A stretch of DNA of 21,940 bases from assembly GCA_049511415.1 (NCBI GenBank), contig JBEKYC010000097.1:1-21940 (forward strand), in the 5' to 3' direction. How positions within the stretch are numbered: the stretch's first letter is position 1; every line of letters begins with the position of its first letter. Of the stretch, positions 12,613 through 21,169 are shown one piece after another. The notes beneath the pieces are model-generated. The model saw nothing but the letters and a program-made list of their open reading frames with translations, did no database searches and was not told the DNA's origin. A program made the translations under genes and the position numbers. This DNA comes from Bog-159 sp049511415. Its GTDB lineage: Bacteria > Acidobacteriota > Terriglobia > Bryobacterales > Bryobacteraceae.

Positions 12613-15300
12613 ATGAATCGCAGGGAATTTGGCTTTGCACTGGGGTCGGCTTTGGCGCTGCAAAACGCGGCCGGCGCTGAACACAAGGCTTATGGCTCCG
12701 GAAATTTCGGCGAATGGATCGAGGATGAGTTCGGTCTGCCCGCCTTCCGCTACACTTGCGATCAGATCCACGATCCGAAGGCTGTCACCCAGGTCAGCCC
12801 TGGCGGGCTACTCTCGCCTACCGAGCACGTGCACCAGGTGGGCAACGACCGGTTGTGCGCCATCGTCTCCAACTACGGCTACGTGCGCGTACGGCAGGAC
12901 GAGGGCGCGCCCAAATTTCTGAACGATTACTCGCCGGAGCGCGGCCAGTACGCGGGCGGGATCGGGTATCTGACGGACGGCAACGAAACGCTGAGCACCC
13001 TTTATACGGGCGGCACGATGGAGCGCATTTTCGGCGCGGGATACTTTCGCAAGAAGGTCGCGGGCGCGACTTACTCCGTGGACCAGGCGATTCTCGCGCC
13101 ATTCGGCGACGATCCGGTGCTGATCTCGCAAGTGACCATCGGCAATCGTGGGCCGGTAGCGGCCAAGGTGCGCTGGATCGAATATTGGGGCTGCCAGCCT
13201 TATCAGTTTTCTTTCCGCGCGAATATCGAGCAATTCGCCGGAGCCAACGCGGTGGAACTGCGGCGCAAATTCGGCGACCGGTTTACGCACCAGTTTCGGG
13301 CTTTGGCGGGAAAGTCCGGGCTGCTCGAAACCAAGCATTTCACCGGGCGCGCGCCGGAAGAAGAACAGTTGTTCCAGCGCATGAAAGCCGCTCTGGCTAA
13401 GGGCGGAAATCCGTTTCTAGCGCCCATTGGCGAGCCGGCTCCGGGCACGGATTTTGACGATCTGAATCCCCCCGCGACGTTCTTAGTGTCGCTGGATGCG
13501 CCCGCGGACGGATTCGCCACGGACGCGAGAAGCTTCTTCGGCGCGGGCGGCGCGGCGGCTCCGGCGAGTCTGCCGGTTCCGCTCGATGGCGGACTCGGGG
13601 CGAGTGGTCCGGAAAGCGGTTTGCTGCTGGAGCGCGCGGTCACTCTGGCGCCCGGCGAACAGCGGACGCTCTATTTCCTGTATGGTTATCTGCCCGGCGG
13701 GATGGACGCCGCGCCGCTGATCGCGAAGTATCGCGCCAAGGCGGCAGGCGTGTGGAAGGACTCCAGCCGGCAGTGGAAAGAAGCTGGCATGCGGTTCGAA
13801 ACGCCGGCCGAGCCGTGGGTGAAACGGGAAACCGCCTGGCATTACTACTATCTGCGCAGCAGCCTGACTTACGACGATTACTTCGGCGAGCACATCCTCT
13901 CCCAAGGCGGCATCTATCAATACTCCATGGGATTCCAGGGCGCCGCGCGCGATCCTCTGCAACATGCTCTGCCCTTTCTGTTTTCCGATCCGCAAATCGT
14001 CAAGGAGATTCTGCGTTACACGTTGAAAGAGGTTCGCGCGGATGGCTCGATCCCTTATGGAATTGTCGGCCACGGCGTCATCGCTCCAATCTCCATGGAT
14101 AATTCCAGCGACATGCCGCTGTGGCTGCTGTGGGCGGCGAGCGAATATGTGCTGGCGACCCGCGATACGGCGTTCCTGGATGAAAGCATCCACGGCAGAA
14201 CACCGGTGCGCGATCTGCTGGCCCGCTGTTTCCGGCATCTGGTGGACGATGTAGGCGTCGGCGAGCACGGCGTCATGCGTATGCTCAACGACGATTGGAA
14301 CGATGCCCTGGTGCTGTTTTGGGGACAACGTACGATGAAGGAAACCATCGCCAAAGGCGAAAGCGTGCTGAATTCCGCCATGGCCGCGTGGGTGTTCGAT
14401 TATTACGCCGCGATGCGGTCGTATGCGGGCGGCGATGCCGGGCAAGTGGCGCTGGCGCGGCGGAAAGCCGAAGAGAATCGCCAGGCGGCGCGCGCGCAGT
14501 GGACCGGCAAATGGCTGCGGCGGGCGTGGCTCGGTCCAACGGTTGGGTGGCTGGGTGAGAAGGGTCTCTGGCTGGAACCGCAGCCTTGGGCGATGATCGG
14601 CGGAGTCACGGATGCCGCGCAGACGCGCGAATTGGTCGCGCAGATGGATCAATTGCTGCGGCGCGATTCGCCGATCGGCGCGGCGCAGATGAACCAGAAT
14701 CCGGACATCGCGTCGCAACCAATGGCCGAGCCGGGGACGAGCATCAGCGGCGGCATTTGGCCCTCGCTGAATGCGACGTTGGTATGGGCGCTGGCGCAGG
14801 TCGACGGGGCGATGGCCTGGGATGAGTGGAAGAAGAACACTCTGGCGCGGCATGCGGAGACCTACCCGGACGTTTGGTACAACACCTGGAGCGGTCCGGA
14901 TACGCTGAATTCCACGCTGAGCAAGCATCCCGGCGAAACTGTCAACAGCGGCTTTCTGCGCTACACCGACTTCCCCATCGCCAACCTGCATTCGCATGCC
15001 TGCACGCTATATTCGGCGGCCAAGCTGCTCGGGATGGAGTTCACCGCCGAGGGCGTGGACCTGGCGCCGCGCTTGCCGCTCGACGAGTACAGCTTCGATT
15101 CGCCGCTGATAGGCGTGCGGAAGAACGCGCGCGGATATGAGGGCTGGTATGCGCCTTCCAAGGCCGGCGAATGGCGCATCCGGGTTCGGCTGACTGACGA
15201 AGAGGCGCGGCGGCTCGGGCGTAAAATGGGTTTCGTCCAAGTGGTGCGCGGGAAGAGCGAACCCGGCAAGCCGCTGCGTTGGTCGATCAGGCAGGCCTGA
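12613..15300 (+). CDS. Tat-exported GH94-like carbohydrate-active enzyme (glycoside phosphorylase-type (alpha/alpha)6 barrel)
   Basis: 895 residues from the ATG at 12613, which has GGAG 4 nt upstream; an in-frame ATG at 12595 lacks this. The N-terminus MNRREFGFALGSALAL is a twin-arginine signal, with cleavage likely near AGA (residues 20-22). A beta-sandwich domain follows (about 30-380) with the GH94-like SNYGYVRV and GGIGYLTDG segments. The barrel domain (about 400-800) has RDPLQ (446-450) and NDDWNDA, in which Asp561 aligns with the general acid of the GH94 DWNDG motif. GISGGIWPSLNAT-type and NLHSH segments and a C-terminal beta domain complete the layout. Cellobiose and chitobiose phosphorylases of this family are normally cytoplasmic, so export is unusual. 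The substrate, and whether it is a phosphorylase or a hydrolase, are open. Confidence 0.75.
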   Translation: MNRREFGFALGSALALQNAAGAEHKAYGSGNFGEWIEDEFGLPAFRYTCDQIHDPKAVTQVSPGGLLSPTEHVHQVGNDRLCAIVSNYGYVRVRQDEGAPKFLNDYSPERGQYAGGIGYLTDGNETLSTLYTGGTMERIFGAGYFRKKVAGATYSVDQAILAPFGDDPVLISQVTIGNRGPVAAKVRWIEYWGCQPYQFSFRANIEQFAGANAVELRRKFGDRFTHQFRALAGKSGLLETKHFTGRAPEEEQLFQRMKAALAKGGNPFLAPIGEPAPGTDFDDLNPPATFLVSLDAPADGFATDARSFFGAGGAAAPASLPVPLDGGLGASGPESGLLLERAVTLAPGEQRTLYFLYGYLPGGMDAAPLIAKYRAKAAGVWKDSSRQWKEAGMRFETPAEPWVKRETAWHYYYLRSSLTYDDYFGEHILSQGGIYQYSMGFQGAARDPLQHALPFLFSDPQIVKEILRYTLKEVRADGSIPYGIVGHGVIAPISMDNSSDMPLWLLWAASEYVLATRDTAFLDESIHGRTPVRDLLARCFRHLVDDVGVGEHGVMRMLNDDWNDALVLFWGQRTMKETIAKGESVLNSAMAAWVFDYYAAMRSYAGGDAGQVALARRKAEENRQAARAQWTGKWLRRAWLGPTVGWLGEKGLWLEPQPWAMIGGVTDAAQTRELVAQMDQLLRRDSPIGAAQMNQNPDIASQPMAEPGTSISGGIWPSLNATLVWALAQVDGAMAWDEWKKNTLARHAETYPDVWYNTWSGPDTLNSTLSKHPGETVNSGFLRYTDFPIANLHSHACTLYSAAKLLGMEFTAEGVDLAPRLPLDEYSFDSPLIGVRKNARGYEGWYAPSKAGEWRIRVRLTDEEARRLGRKMGFVQVVRGKSEPGKPLRWSIRQA

Positions 15301-15306
15301 CGCGTT

Positions 15307-16944
15307 TCAGCTCGCCAGCACCAGCCGAATTTCCTTTTGCGGATCGTCCACCACGCGGCTCTCCACGTCGAACAACATAGTGGCCCGCCGGGCAGGCGTA
15401 TAGGGCGGCCAAGCGGGAGTGCTTTTGACGTTTGGATCGCCGCTGCGCGCGAAAGCCAGCCATGCGTCGCTCATCTGCGCGGCGATAGCTTCCGGGTGCG
15501 GGCCGGGGCCTACCAGCACGCGCGCCTTGTCGACGTTGTCGAACATCAACGGAACTTCCAGCGTGTGCGGCGACTTAAACAAGCCGTTCAGGATGGGAGT
15601 CTCCCAGACGAGGCAGTACATGTAAACGGGCGCGGCGCTGCGCGCGGCTTTGCGCTCGGCAATAGTGATGGATCCGGCAAGCATCATGTTGTCGGTCATA
15701 ACGGCAGCCAAAATGTACGCCGGCGAGTAATCCGGGTGCAGTTTACGGATTGCGGCGATCAGCGCATCCGATTTATCGCCGGCAATCTGCTTCGCACGCG
15801 CGCCCAGTTCGGCGTCGGTCAGATGGCCGAACCACGGCTCGGCGACGGTAAACAGCGTCATTTCGTCTTTATTGGTGCCGATGATCAGCGGCACGTTGGC
15901 GGAGATTGCGGGGGCCGCCGGGGAAAACGAATCCACCGGCAACACGACGCCGTCTTCTACCGGAGCGAGCCGAGTGGAACCGGCCTTTTCGGCGGCGGCC
16001 GCAGCCGCGGCCACCAGCGCCTGCGTGGGGACACAGGCCAGCGCCTTCAGATCGCTGCCGCTTACTTGGAGTTCGTCCAGGACAGCCTTCGCCAGGCGCA
16101 CCGCGTTATCCTTGGGAACACCACGGAGCGCCGGCCCGCTTTGCACGATGGCTTTGTGGAACAGCCCCTTGGCCGAAGGCATCGCCAGCAACGCGCACAC
16201 CTTGGCGCCACCGCCGGATTCGCCCATGATGGTGACGTTACCGGGATCGCCGCCGAAGGCTTCGATATTGTCGCGCACCCATTCGAGCGCCAGCACGATG
16301 TCCAGCATGCCGGCATTGCCCGATTGCGCGTAGGAGTCGGACAGCCCGCCCAGATATAGATAGCCGAAGACGTTCAGCCGATGGTTGAGTGTGACGATCA
16401 CGGCGTCGCCTTTGCGCGCCAGGTTGCCGCCATCGTAAACCGGCCACGCGCCGGACCCGTACGCGAAGCCTCCGCCGTGCAGCCACACCATCACCGGACG
16501 TTTCTTTGCATCGTGTACAGCGGGGGTCCAGACGTTCAGGAACAGGCAATCTTCGTTGGCGATCTTGGTTTCCGCGGGTACCGGAAAAATGGTGGCAAGC
16601 TGGCGCGCAAAATCGGAGCGGGGCGAGGCGACCGCGGCGCTGGCCATTTGAATGCCGGGTGGTCCGAATTCGGTGGCGTCGGCGGCTCCGGTCCAGGATT
16701 TTGGATTTTGGGGAGGCAGGAAGCGAAGCGGACCCAAGGGCGGCGCACCGTAACGAATGCCCTTGAAAGCCTGTATACTGCCGTGCATCAAGCCTTGCAG
16801 GGAGCCGTTGGTGGTCTTCACCACTTTGGTTGGAACCGGAATCGGTACGTCGTCGGCGAGCAGGCGGGTCAGAGTTCCGCCGGCTGCAAGGCTCAGCCCG
16901 GCGCGGAACAGGTCACGGCGGGTAGGCGCGAATTTCGGATACAT
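15307..16944 (-). CDS. Tat-exported type-B carboxylesterase (alpha/beta hydrolase)
   Basis: 545 residues from the ATG at 16944, which is preceded by a strong GGGAGGAA. The upstream open frame overlaps rnc and is basic, unstructured sequence, so it was rejected as N-terminus. A twin-arginine signal (TRRDLFRAG, residues 8-16) directs export. The catalytic triad is visible: Ser243 in GESGGGAK, Glu361 in GTNKDEM and His460 in SPHTLEVPLMF. HGGGF (156-160) forms the oxyanion hole, and EDCLFLNVWTP is the type-B signature around residue 131. It hydrolyses carboxylic esters of unknown identity in the periplasm or outside the cell. The gene lies 37 nt after rnc and converges on the GH94-like gene with only 6 nt between stops. 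Confidence 0.9.
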   Translation of the reverse strand: MYPKFAPTRRDLFRAGLSLAAGGTLTRLLADDVPIPVPTKVVKTTNGSLQGLMHGSIQAFKGIRYGAPPLGPLRFLPPQNPKSWTGAADATEFGPPGIQMASAAVASPRSDFARQLATIFPVPAETKIANEDCLFLNVWTPAVHDAKKRPVMVWLHGGGFAYGSGAWPVYDGGNLARKGDAVIVTLNHRLNVFGYLYLGGLSDSYAQSGNAGMLDIVLALEWVRDNIEAFGGDPGNVTIMGESGGGAKVCALLAMPSAKGLFHKAIVQSGPALRGVPKDNAVRLAKAVLDELQVSGSDLKALACVPTQALVAAAAAAAEKAGSTRLAPVEDGVVLPVDSFSPAAPAISANVPLIIGTNKDEMTLFTVAEPWFGHLTDAELGARAKQIAGDKSDALIAAIRKLHPDYSPAYILAAVMTDNMMLAGSITIAERKAARSAAPVYMYCLVWETPILNGLFKSPHTLEVPLMFDNVDKARVLVGPGPHPEAIAAQMSDAWLAFARSGDPNVKSTPAWPPYTPARRATMLFDVESRVVDDPQKEIRLVLAS

Positions 16945-16981
16945 CGGTGGTTCCTCCCAGTTGGAGAGCTTAGCACTCCGG

Positions 16982-17755
16982 TTATCCCGGTGGCACTTCC
17001 CTGCCCTCGCCGCCTGGCGGCGCATCCGGCGCCGGGCCCGTCCGCAGACGTTCATAGACGACCTGCGCCGCTTTCTGCGCCGCGCTCTTTTTGGTATGGC
17101 CTTCCGCCTGGCCACACTCCCGTCCGACGCGCGCCTCCACGGTGAAGGTCTTGGCGTGCTCCGGACCGCGTTCCCGTACGATCACATAACGCGGCGGCGG
17201 CAGTCTGCGGGCTTGCGCGAACTCCTGCAGCGCACTCTTGTAATCGGTAAGCTCCTGTGAAAGCGGGGTGTCGGGATGTTGCGCATCCGCGGATTCCGGC
17301 GGCGCGACACACCGGCTCACGAAACTGCGCGCCGCATCCATGCCGCCATCCAGATAAATGGCCGCGATCAGGGCTTCGAGCGCGTCCACCAGCAGCGTTT
17401 TCTTGGTGCGCCCGCCGCTCATCTCTTCGCCGCGGCCCAGATGCAAATACTCGCCAAGCTCCAGCCGCACGGCCGCCTGGTATAGCCAGGCGGCGCTCAC
17501 CAGGTTCGCCTTTAGCTTGGAGAGGCGGCCTTCGGCGGCCTCCGGATGCAGTCTCACCAAGCCCTCGCTGACCAGAAAGCCGAGAACGGAGTCGCCCAGA
17601 AACTCCAACTGCTCGTTGTCGCGCAACGCCACCGAACCCGGCGGCAGCGTCTGTTCATGCACGTGCGAGCTGTGGGTCAAAGCGCGGCACAGCAATTCCC
17701 GGTTCGTGAACCGGTAACCTGCCGCGCTCTCCAGGGCCTCCAGATCCGCCCGCAT
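16982..17755 (-). CDS. rnc: Ribonuclease III
   Basis: 257 residues. RNase III cleaves double-stranded RNA in rRNA maturation and mRNA decay. The signature NEQLEFLGDSVLG (residues 47-59) contains the metal-binding Glu51 and Asp55, and the second acidic pair is in DALEALIAAIYLDGG (Asp123, Glu126). A double-stranded RNA-binding domain follows (about 163-240), including TDYKSALQEFAQ and HTKKSAAQKAAQ. A Pro/Gly-rich tail of about 20 residues ends the protein. It lies 9 nt after the TPR gene stop, so the three genes from 20045 to 16982 probably form one transcript. All catalytic residues are present, so it is expected to be active. Confidence 0.95.
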   Translation of the reverse strand: MRADLEALESAAGYRFTNRELLCRALTHSSHVHEQTLPPGSVALRDNEQLEFLGDSVLGFLVSEGLVRLHPEAAEGRLSKLKANLVSAAWLYQAAVRLELGEYLHLGRGEEMSGGRTKKTLLVDALEALIAAIYLDGGMDAARSFVSRCVAPPESADAQHPDTPLSQELTDYKSALQEFAQARRLPPPRYVIVRERGPEHAKTFTVEARVGRECGQAEGHTKKSAAQKAAQVVYERLRTGPAPDAPPGGEGREVPPG

Positions 17756-17764
17756 CCGGCGACT

Positions 17765-18577
17765 CTACGGCTTCGGCGTCTCAGGCTTGGGCGCGTCCGG
17801 CTGCGCTGCCGGTGTGGCGGGTTTGGCGCCGCCCTTCTTCTGGATTGAGCGCACGCGCTCGGCCTGCGCAATCTGTCTGACGGTCGGATTTACGTCCGGA
17901 GTCGCCATTACCTTGTCGAATTGCGCGATGGCGTCGTCGTATTTCGCCTCTTCGTAATATGCCTTGCCTAGCCGCACCAGGTTCGAGGGATCCGGTTGGC
18001 TCCCGACTTCGATGGCGGTCTTGAATTCGCGCTCGGCGGCATCATACTTCTTGTCGGCCAGGGCCGACATTCCCATCGCCGTGTGCGCTTGCGATTCGAA
18101 GTCCTTCTTGCCCGCGGCCCATTGATCGTCTGTGAGGCCTGCATTCGGCTTAGGCGCGTCTTTCAGCAATTCCAGCGCCTTCTTCGTGTACTTGTCCACC
18201 TGCGCCAGCTTCTCGGCCTTATCGAGGTCAAACTCCTTGGTGTGCTGCGCGATCTCCAGAGCCAGCATCAGCATGGCCTGGTAGTGGTTCGGATCGGCCT
18301 CCAGCGTGCGCTCGCCGAATACCACCGAATGGTCGTAGTCTCCCTTCTGTTCATAAGACATGGCTTCAAAATATAGCGCCGTGGCCTTAAACTGCGTATC
18401 GGCGAACTTGGTCAGTAGATTCTCTGCCGCGGCGATGCGCGCGTCCGCGGTCGCCGCTCCGAACATCGCCTTGACGGCGTCGAATTCTTCCTGGGTCTTC
18501 GGCCGCGGTTGCGCCATCAGGCCCGGCAGCACGGCGGCCATCACCACGGCGCCGCCGAAAATGGATCGTTTCATCAT
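17765..18577 (-). CDS. Secreted tetratricopeptide-repeat protein
   Basis: About 270 residues. The start is at tandem ATGs (18577 and 18574); GAGGAG lies 2 nt before the first and 5 nt before the second, so the second may be the one used. The longer frame upstream overlaps the neighbouring gene and is rejected. The signal peptide (MKRSIFGGAVVMAAVLPGLMAQ) is cleaved probably after LMA. The mature part has TPR-like helical hairpins, for example KATALYFEAMSYEQKGDYD, HTAMGMSALADKKYDAAEREF and NLVRLGKAYYEEAKYDDAIAQF. The C-terminus is a Lys/Pro/Ala-rich tail. TPR proteins act as protein-binding scaffolds; the partner is unknown. It starts 7 nt after the stop of a second TPR gene and ends 9 nt before rnc. 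Confidence 0.82.
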   Translation of the reverse strand: MMKRSIFGGAVVMAAVLPGLMAQPRPKTQEEFDAVKAMFGAATADARIAAAENLLTKFADTQFKATALYFEAMSYEQKGDYDHSVVFGERTLEADPNHYQAMLMLALEIAQHTKEFDLDKAEKLAQVDKYTKKALELLKDAPKPNAGLTDDQWAAGKKDFESQAHTAMGMSALADKKYDAAEREFKTAIEVGSQPDPSNLVRLGKAYYEEAKYDDAIAQFDKVMATPDVNPTVRQIAQAERVRSIQKKGGAKPATPAAQPDAPKPETPKP

Positions 18578-18584
18578 GACTCCT

Positions 18585-20045
18585 CTAGTTGGGCTTCTTG
18601 GCAAAGCCTTGTTCCACACCTTGTTGCGCGGCCGTATGCGCCGCTTCCGAGGCGCCTTCCACGGCCAGCGCTTCCTTGTACCGTTTGGTGGCTTCCGCGC
18701 GCTCGCCCGCCGCATCTTCCAGACGGCCCAAATACACCAGCGCCCACGCTTTCACCTGCGGATCGGGTTTTGATTCGAGCGTCTTTTCGAACAGACGCTC
18801 GGCCATCTCCGGATTGTGTTCAAACACCGAGATGCGCGCCAAGCCATAATACGCGGTGGCATGCGCCGGCTGATCCGAACTCTCTTCCAGAGCCTTCAGA
18901 TACAGTTGCCGCGCGGCTTCCAGATCACGATCCCGGTAAAGTTGATCCGCCTGCGCCAGGGTCTTGAAGACGCCCTTCGGCTCTGGAGCGGCGGGCGGAT
19001 GCGCGATTTTTGCCTGCCGCCCCGCCGGCTGCGAAGCGAATTGAACCTCCGCCAGGCGCGCATCTTCGCGCTTCAGACTGATCGAGTCGATCATCTGCGG
19101 AAAGAAGTAATGCATGGCCTGTTCCTGCTTCAGATAGACCTGCAATTCTTCGGCGAAGTACGGGGCCAGAATGTAACCCTGTGTCATGGCCTCGAACGGC
19201 CCGTTGGGCTTGCGATCCAATCGGGCTTCGATCGCCTGGATCAGCGACTCGGTCACCAGCAGCAGATAATCCGACTTGAACCGCTCGTCGAGCGCCGACG
19301 CGCGCTGCGCATGATCCGCCAACCCATGCGTCCGCATAATGATGTCCTGGTGGCGGGTGGCCAGCGGATCGAGCAGGTAGTGCAGGTAGGCATGCCGTAT
19401 GTCGTTGAAGCGCGGATTCGCGCCGGGCGTGACCACCACGTAATAGCGCCTGCCGTAGCTGCGCGTTTGAATTTGATTGGGCGCGGCGAGCAAGTCAATA
19501 TAGATCTGAAACCAATGCTCGGTGGTGCCGGACGTTTCGTTGCGCAGAAAACCATTGACTTGCAAAACAGCCTGCACGACGCCTTCGTGGTAACGCTCGA
19601 TTTCCTGGTCGAAGGCCGGCTGCGCCTGCTTCCAGAGTTCTTCTATCCCGGCTTCGTCATAGAACTTGATCATCAGCGGTGCGAAGCCCTCGAGGGCGGA
19701 GGCGTCCGGAGGCGCGTCCGCCGCGCGGCCCTTCCATTCGAAGAACGGCGGTCCGTTCACGGAGAGTGCCCAGGATATGTATTGACTGAGGTCGGCGGTT
19801 GCATCGCTTTGGCGGTGCTGCCGGCAGAACTCCCGCAACTCCGGTAAACAGGACGGATGCCGCGACGCGATTTCCTTACGGATCGTTTCGCGCAACGGAT
19901 TATTCGACGGCGAAGCGGCTTCCGCGTCGTAACCCGCCGCGTTGATCGCCGCCATTACGGCGAACAAGGCGGGATTGGCATCGAGTTGGTTCTGCTCCGG
20001 TGTAGCGGCGCCGGCAGCCACGGCCACCAGGATGAGTCCCGGCAA
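18585..20045 (-). CDS. Exported protein with degenerate metalloprotease-like domain and C-terminal TPRs
   Basis: At least 486 residues from a TTG at 20045. Upstream in-frame codons add KRIVL before a hydrophobic run (PGLILVAVAAGAA), giving a textbook signal peptide if translation starts at CTG 20060 or ATT 20063, so the true start is uncertain. There is no in-frame ATG before the upstream stop. The N-terminal region (about 20-340) contains HAYLH (218-222) followed by LLDPLA, at the place where DUF4932-like peptidases would have HExxH; the catalytic Glu is absent, so it may not be a peptidase. Residues 350-470 hold TPR hairpins (AHATAYYGLARISVFEHNPEMAERLFEKTL and others). It is the first gene of the transcript leading to rnc. 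Function unknown. Confidence 0.75.
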   Translation of the reverse strand: MPGLILVAVAAGAATPEQNQLDANPALFAVMAAINAAGYDAEAASPSNNPLRETIRKEIASRHPSCLPELREFCRQHRQSDATADLSQYISWALSVNGPPFFEWKGRAADAPPDASALEGFAPLMIKFYDEAGIEELWKQAQPAFDQEIERYHEGVVQAVLQVNGFLRNETSGTTEHWFQIYIDLLAAPNQIQTRSYGRRYYVVVTPGANPRFNDIRHAYLHYLLDPLATRHQDIIMRTHGLADHAQRASALDERFKSDYLLLVTESLIQAIEARLDRKPNGPFEAMTQGYILAPYFAEELQVYLKQEQAMHYFFPQMIDSISLKREDARLAEVQFASQPAGRQAKIAHPPAAPEPKGVFKTLAQADQLYRDRDLEAARQLYLKALEESSDQPAHATAYYGLARISVFEHNPEMAERLFEKTLESKPDPQVKAWALVYLGRLEDAAGERAEATKRYKEALAVEGASEAAHTAAQQGVEQGFAKKPN

Positions 20046-20104
20046 AACAATTCGCTTCAGAATAAGACCAGTTTACCTTATGGCGCCATGCGCGCCAAAC
20101 CGCG

Positions 20105-21145
20105 CTACATAGTGAGCGTAACCTTGCTGATGGTCCGCGGCCGGTCCGGATCGAGGCCCTTCTCATCCGCCAAACACGCCGCAAACAATTGCGCCGGGAC
20201 AATGTAGGGTATCGGAGTGTACAACTCCGGCAGCTTGTGCGGCAGCCGGATGGTGCGGATGCCCCGCGCGGCCGCTTCGGTGTTGCCGGCATCGGTAATG
20301 ATGACCGTTTCAGCTTTGAGATGCTGGACCTTGTCCAGAGTTTCCGCAATAGAGTTCCAGGTGGCGCCCGACGGCGCGAACATGAAGACCGGGAAGTCGC
20401 GTCCCACCATGGCGATTGGGCCGTGCAGAAAGTCGGCCGACGAAAAACGCTCGGCCACCACATAGCAGGTCTCCATCAGCTTTAAGGCGAATTCGAAAGC
20501 ATTGGAATAATTCAGGCCGCGGCCCACCACCACCGCATGATCCATGAATCGGTAACGGCCCGACAATTCGGTGATGGCCGGCTCCAGTTCGAGCGCGGCT
20601 TGGGCGCGCTCCGGCAAGCGCTGCAAGTCTTCGATGCGGATACGCGCGCCCAGGGCGTAGGCCAGGAGATAGAGCATCAGCATTTGGCCTGTATAAGTCT
20701 TGGTGGCCGCCACACTCTTCTCTTTGCCGGCGCGGACCAGGAACACGTGCTCCGCCGTGCGCGCCAACGAGCTGGAAGATTCGTTGGTGATCCCCATGGT
20801 GAGCGCGCCCTGCTCGCGTGCGCGGGCCAGGACCAGGTTGGTGTCAGTGGATTCGCCCGATTGCGACAGCGCCACCACCAGTGCATCGCGATAATCCACG
20901 CGCGCGTTGTAAAGCGTATAGATGGCGGGAGCGGCCAGCGAAACCGGGATACCAGTGGTGACTTCCAGCAGATAGCGCCCGAACTGGGCGGCATTATCCG
21001 AAGTGCCGCGCGCGGCCAGGACAATCAGGCGCGGGCGGCGCTTGGCGACGCGCTGCTTGAACCGCTCGATGCGGCGCAACTCGGACGCCAGAGTGCGCTC
21101 CAGCGCCTCGGGCTGTTGACGGATTTCTTCAAGCATGCGGGACAT
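20105..21145 (-). CDS. SIS-domain aminosugar-phosphate isomerase/deaminase (NagB-II / GlmS isomerase-domain type)
   Basis: 346 residues with two SIS domains resembling the isomerase half of GlmS but without the glutaminase domain. Visible motifs are ARGTSDNAAQFGRYLLE, the phosphate-binding SQSGESTDT, SVAATKTYTGQMLMLYLLA, and VGRGLNYSNAFEFALKLMETCYVVAERFSSADFLHGP, which parallels the GlmS block G-R-G-x(4)-A-x-E-x-A-L-K-L-K-E. Proteins of this size and layout include the type II glucosamine-6-phosphate deaminase (NagB-II), making fructose 6-phosphate and ammonia from GlcN-6-P. Related enzymes (AgaS, FrlB) act on other amino- or glycated sugar phosphates, so the substrate is provisional. The ATG at 21145 lacks an obvious Shine-Dalgarno. 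It lies 24 nt after the remnant gene upstream and 59 nt before the TPR gene. Confidence 0.8.
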   Translation of the reverse strand: MSRMLEEIRQQPEALERTLASELRRIERFKQRVAKRRPRLIVLAARGTSDNAAQFGRYLLEVTTGIPVSLAAPAIYTLYNARVDYRDALVVALSQSGESTDTNLVLARAREQGALTMGITNESSSSLARTAEHVFLVRAGKEKSVAATKTYTGQMLMLYLLAYALGARIRIEDLQRLPERAQAALELEPAITELSGRYRFMDHAVVVGRGLNYSNAFEFALKLMETCYVVAERFSSADFLHGPIAMVGRDFPVFMFAPSGATWNSIAETLDKVQHLKAETVIITDAGNTEAAARGIRTIRLPHKLPELYTPIPYIVPAQLFAACLADEKGLDPDRPRTISKVTLTM

Positions 21146-21169
21146 CGGATTTGGGATGGAGCGAGCCGA

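Noticed and set aside
13483..14997. 504-aa open frame on the - strand
   Set aside because: It is antisense to the GH94-like gene, in which catalytic motifs are visible. The translation is Arg/His/Pro-rich and shows no domain.
15337..16359. 340-aa open frame on the + strand
   Set aside because: It is antisense to the carboxylesterase with its intact Ser-Glu-His triad; no recognisable domain.
16945..17115. Basic N-terminal extension of the esterase
   Set aside because: It overlaps rnc, consists of Arg/Lys runs and would bury the Tat signal. The ATG at 16944 has a strong Shine-Dalgarno.
20080..20089. 10-bp palindrome ATGGCGCCAT and a three-codon frame before the TPR gene
   Set aside because: A short GC-rich palindrome and an ATG-GCG-CCA-TAA mini-frame are expected by chance; nothing else supports a leader peptide or operator.
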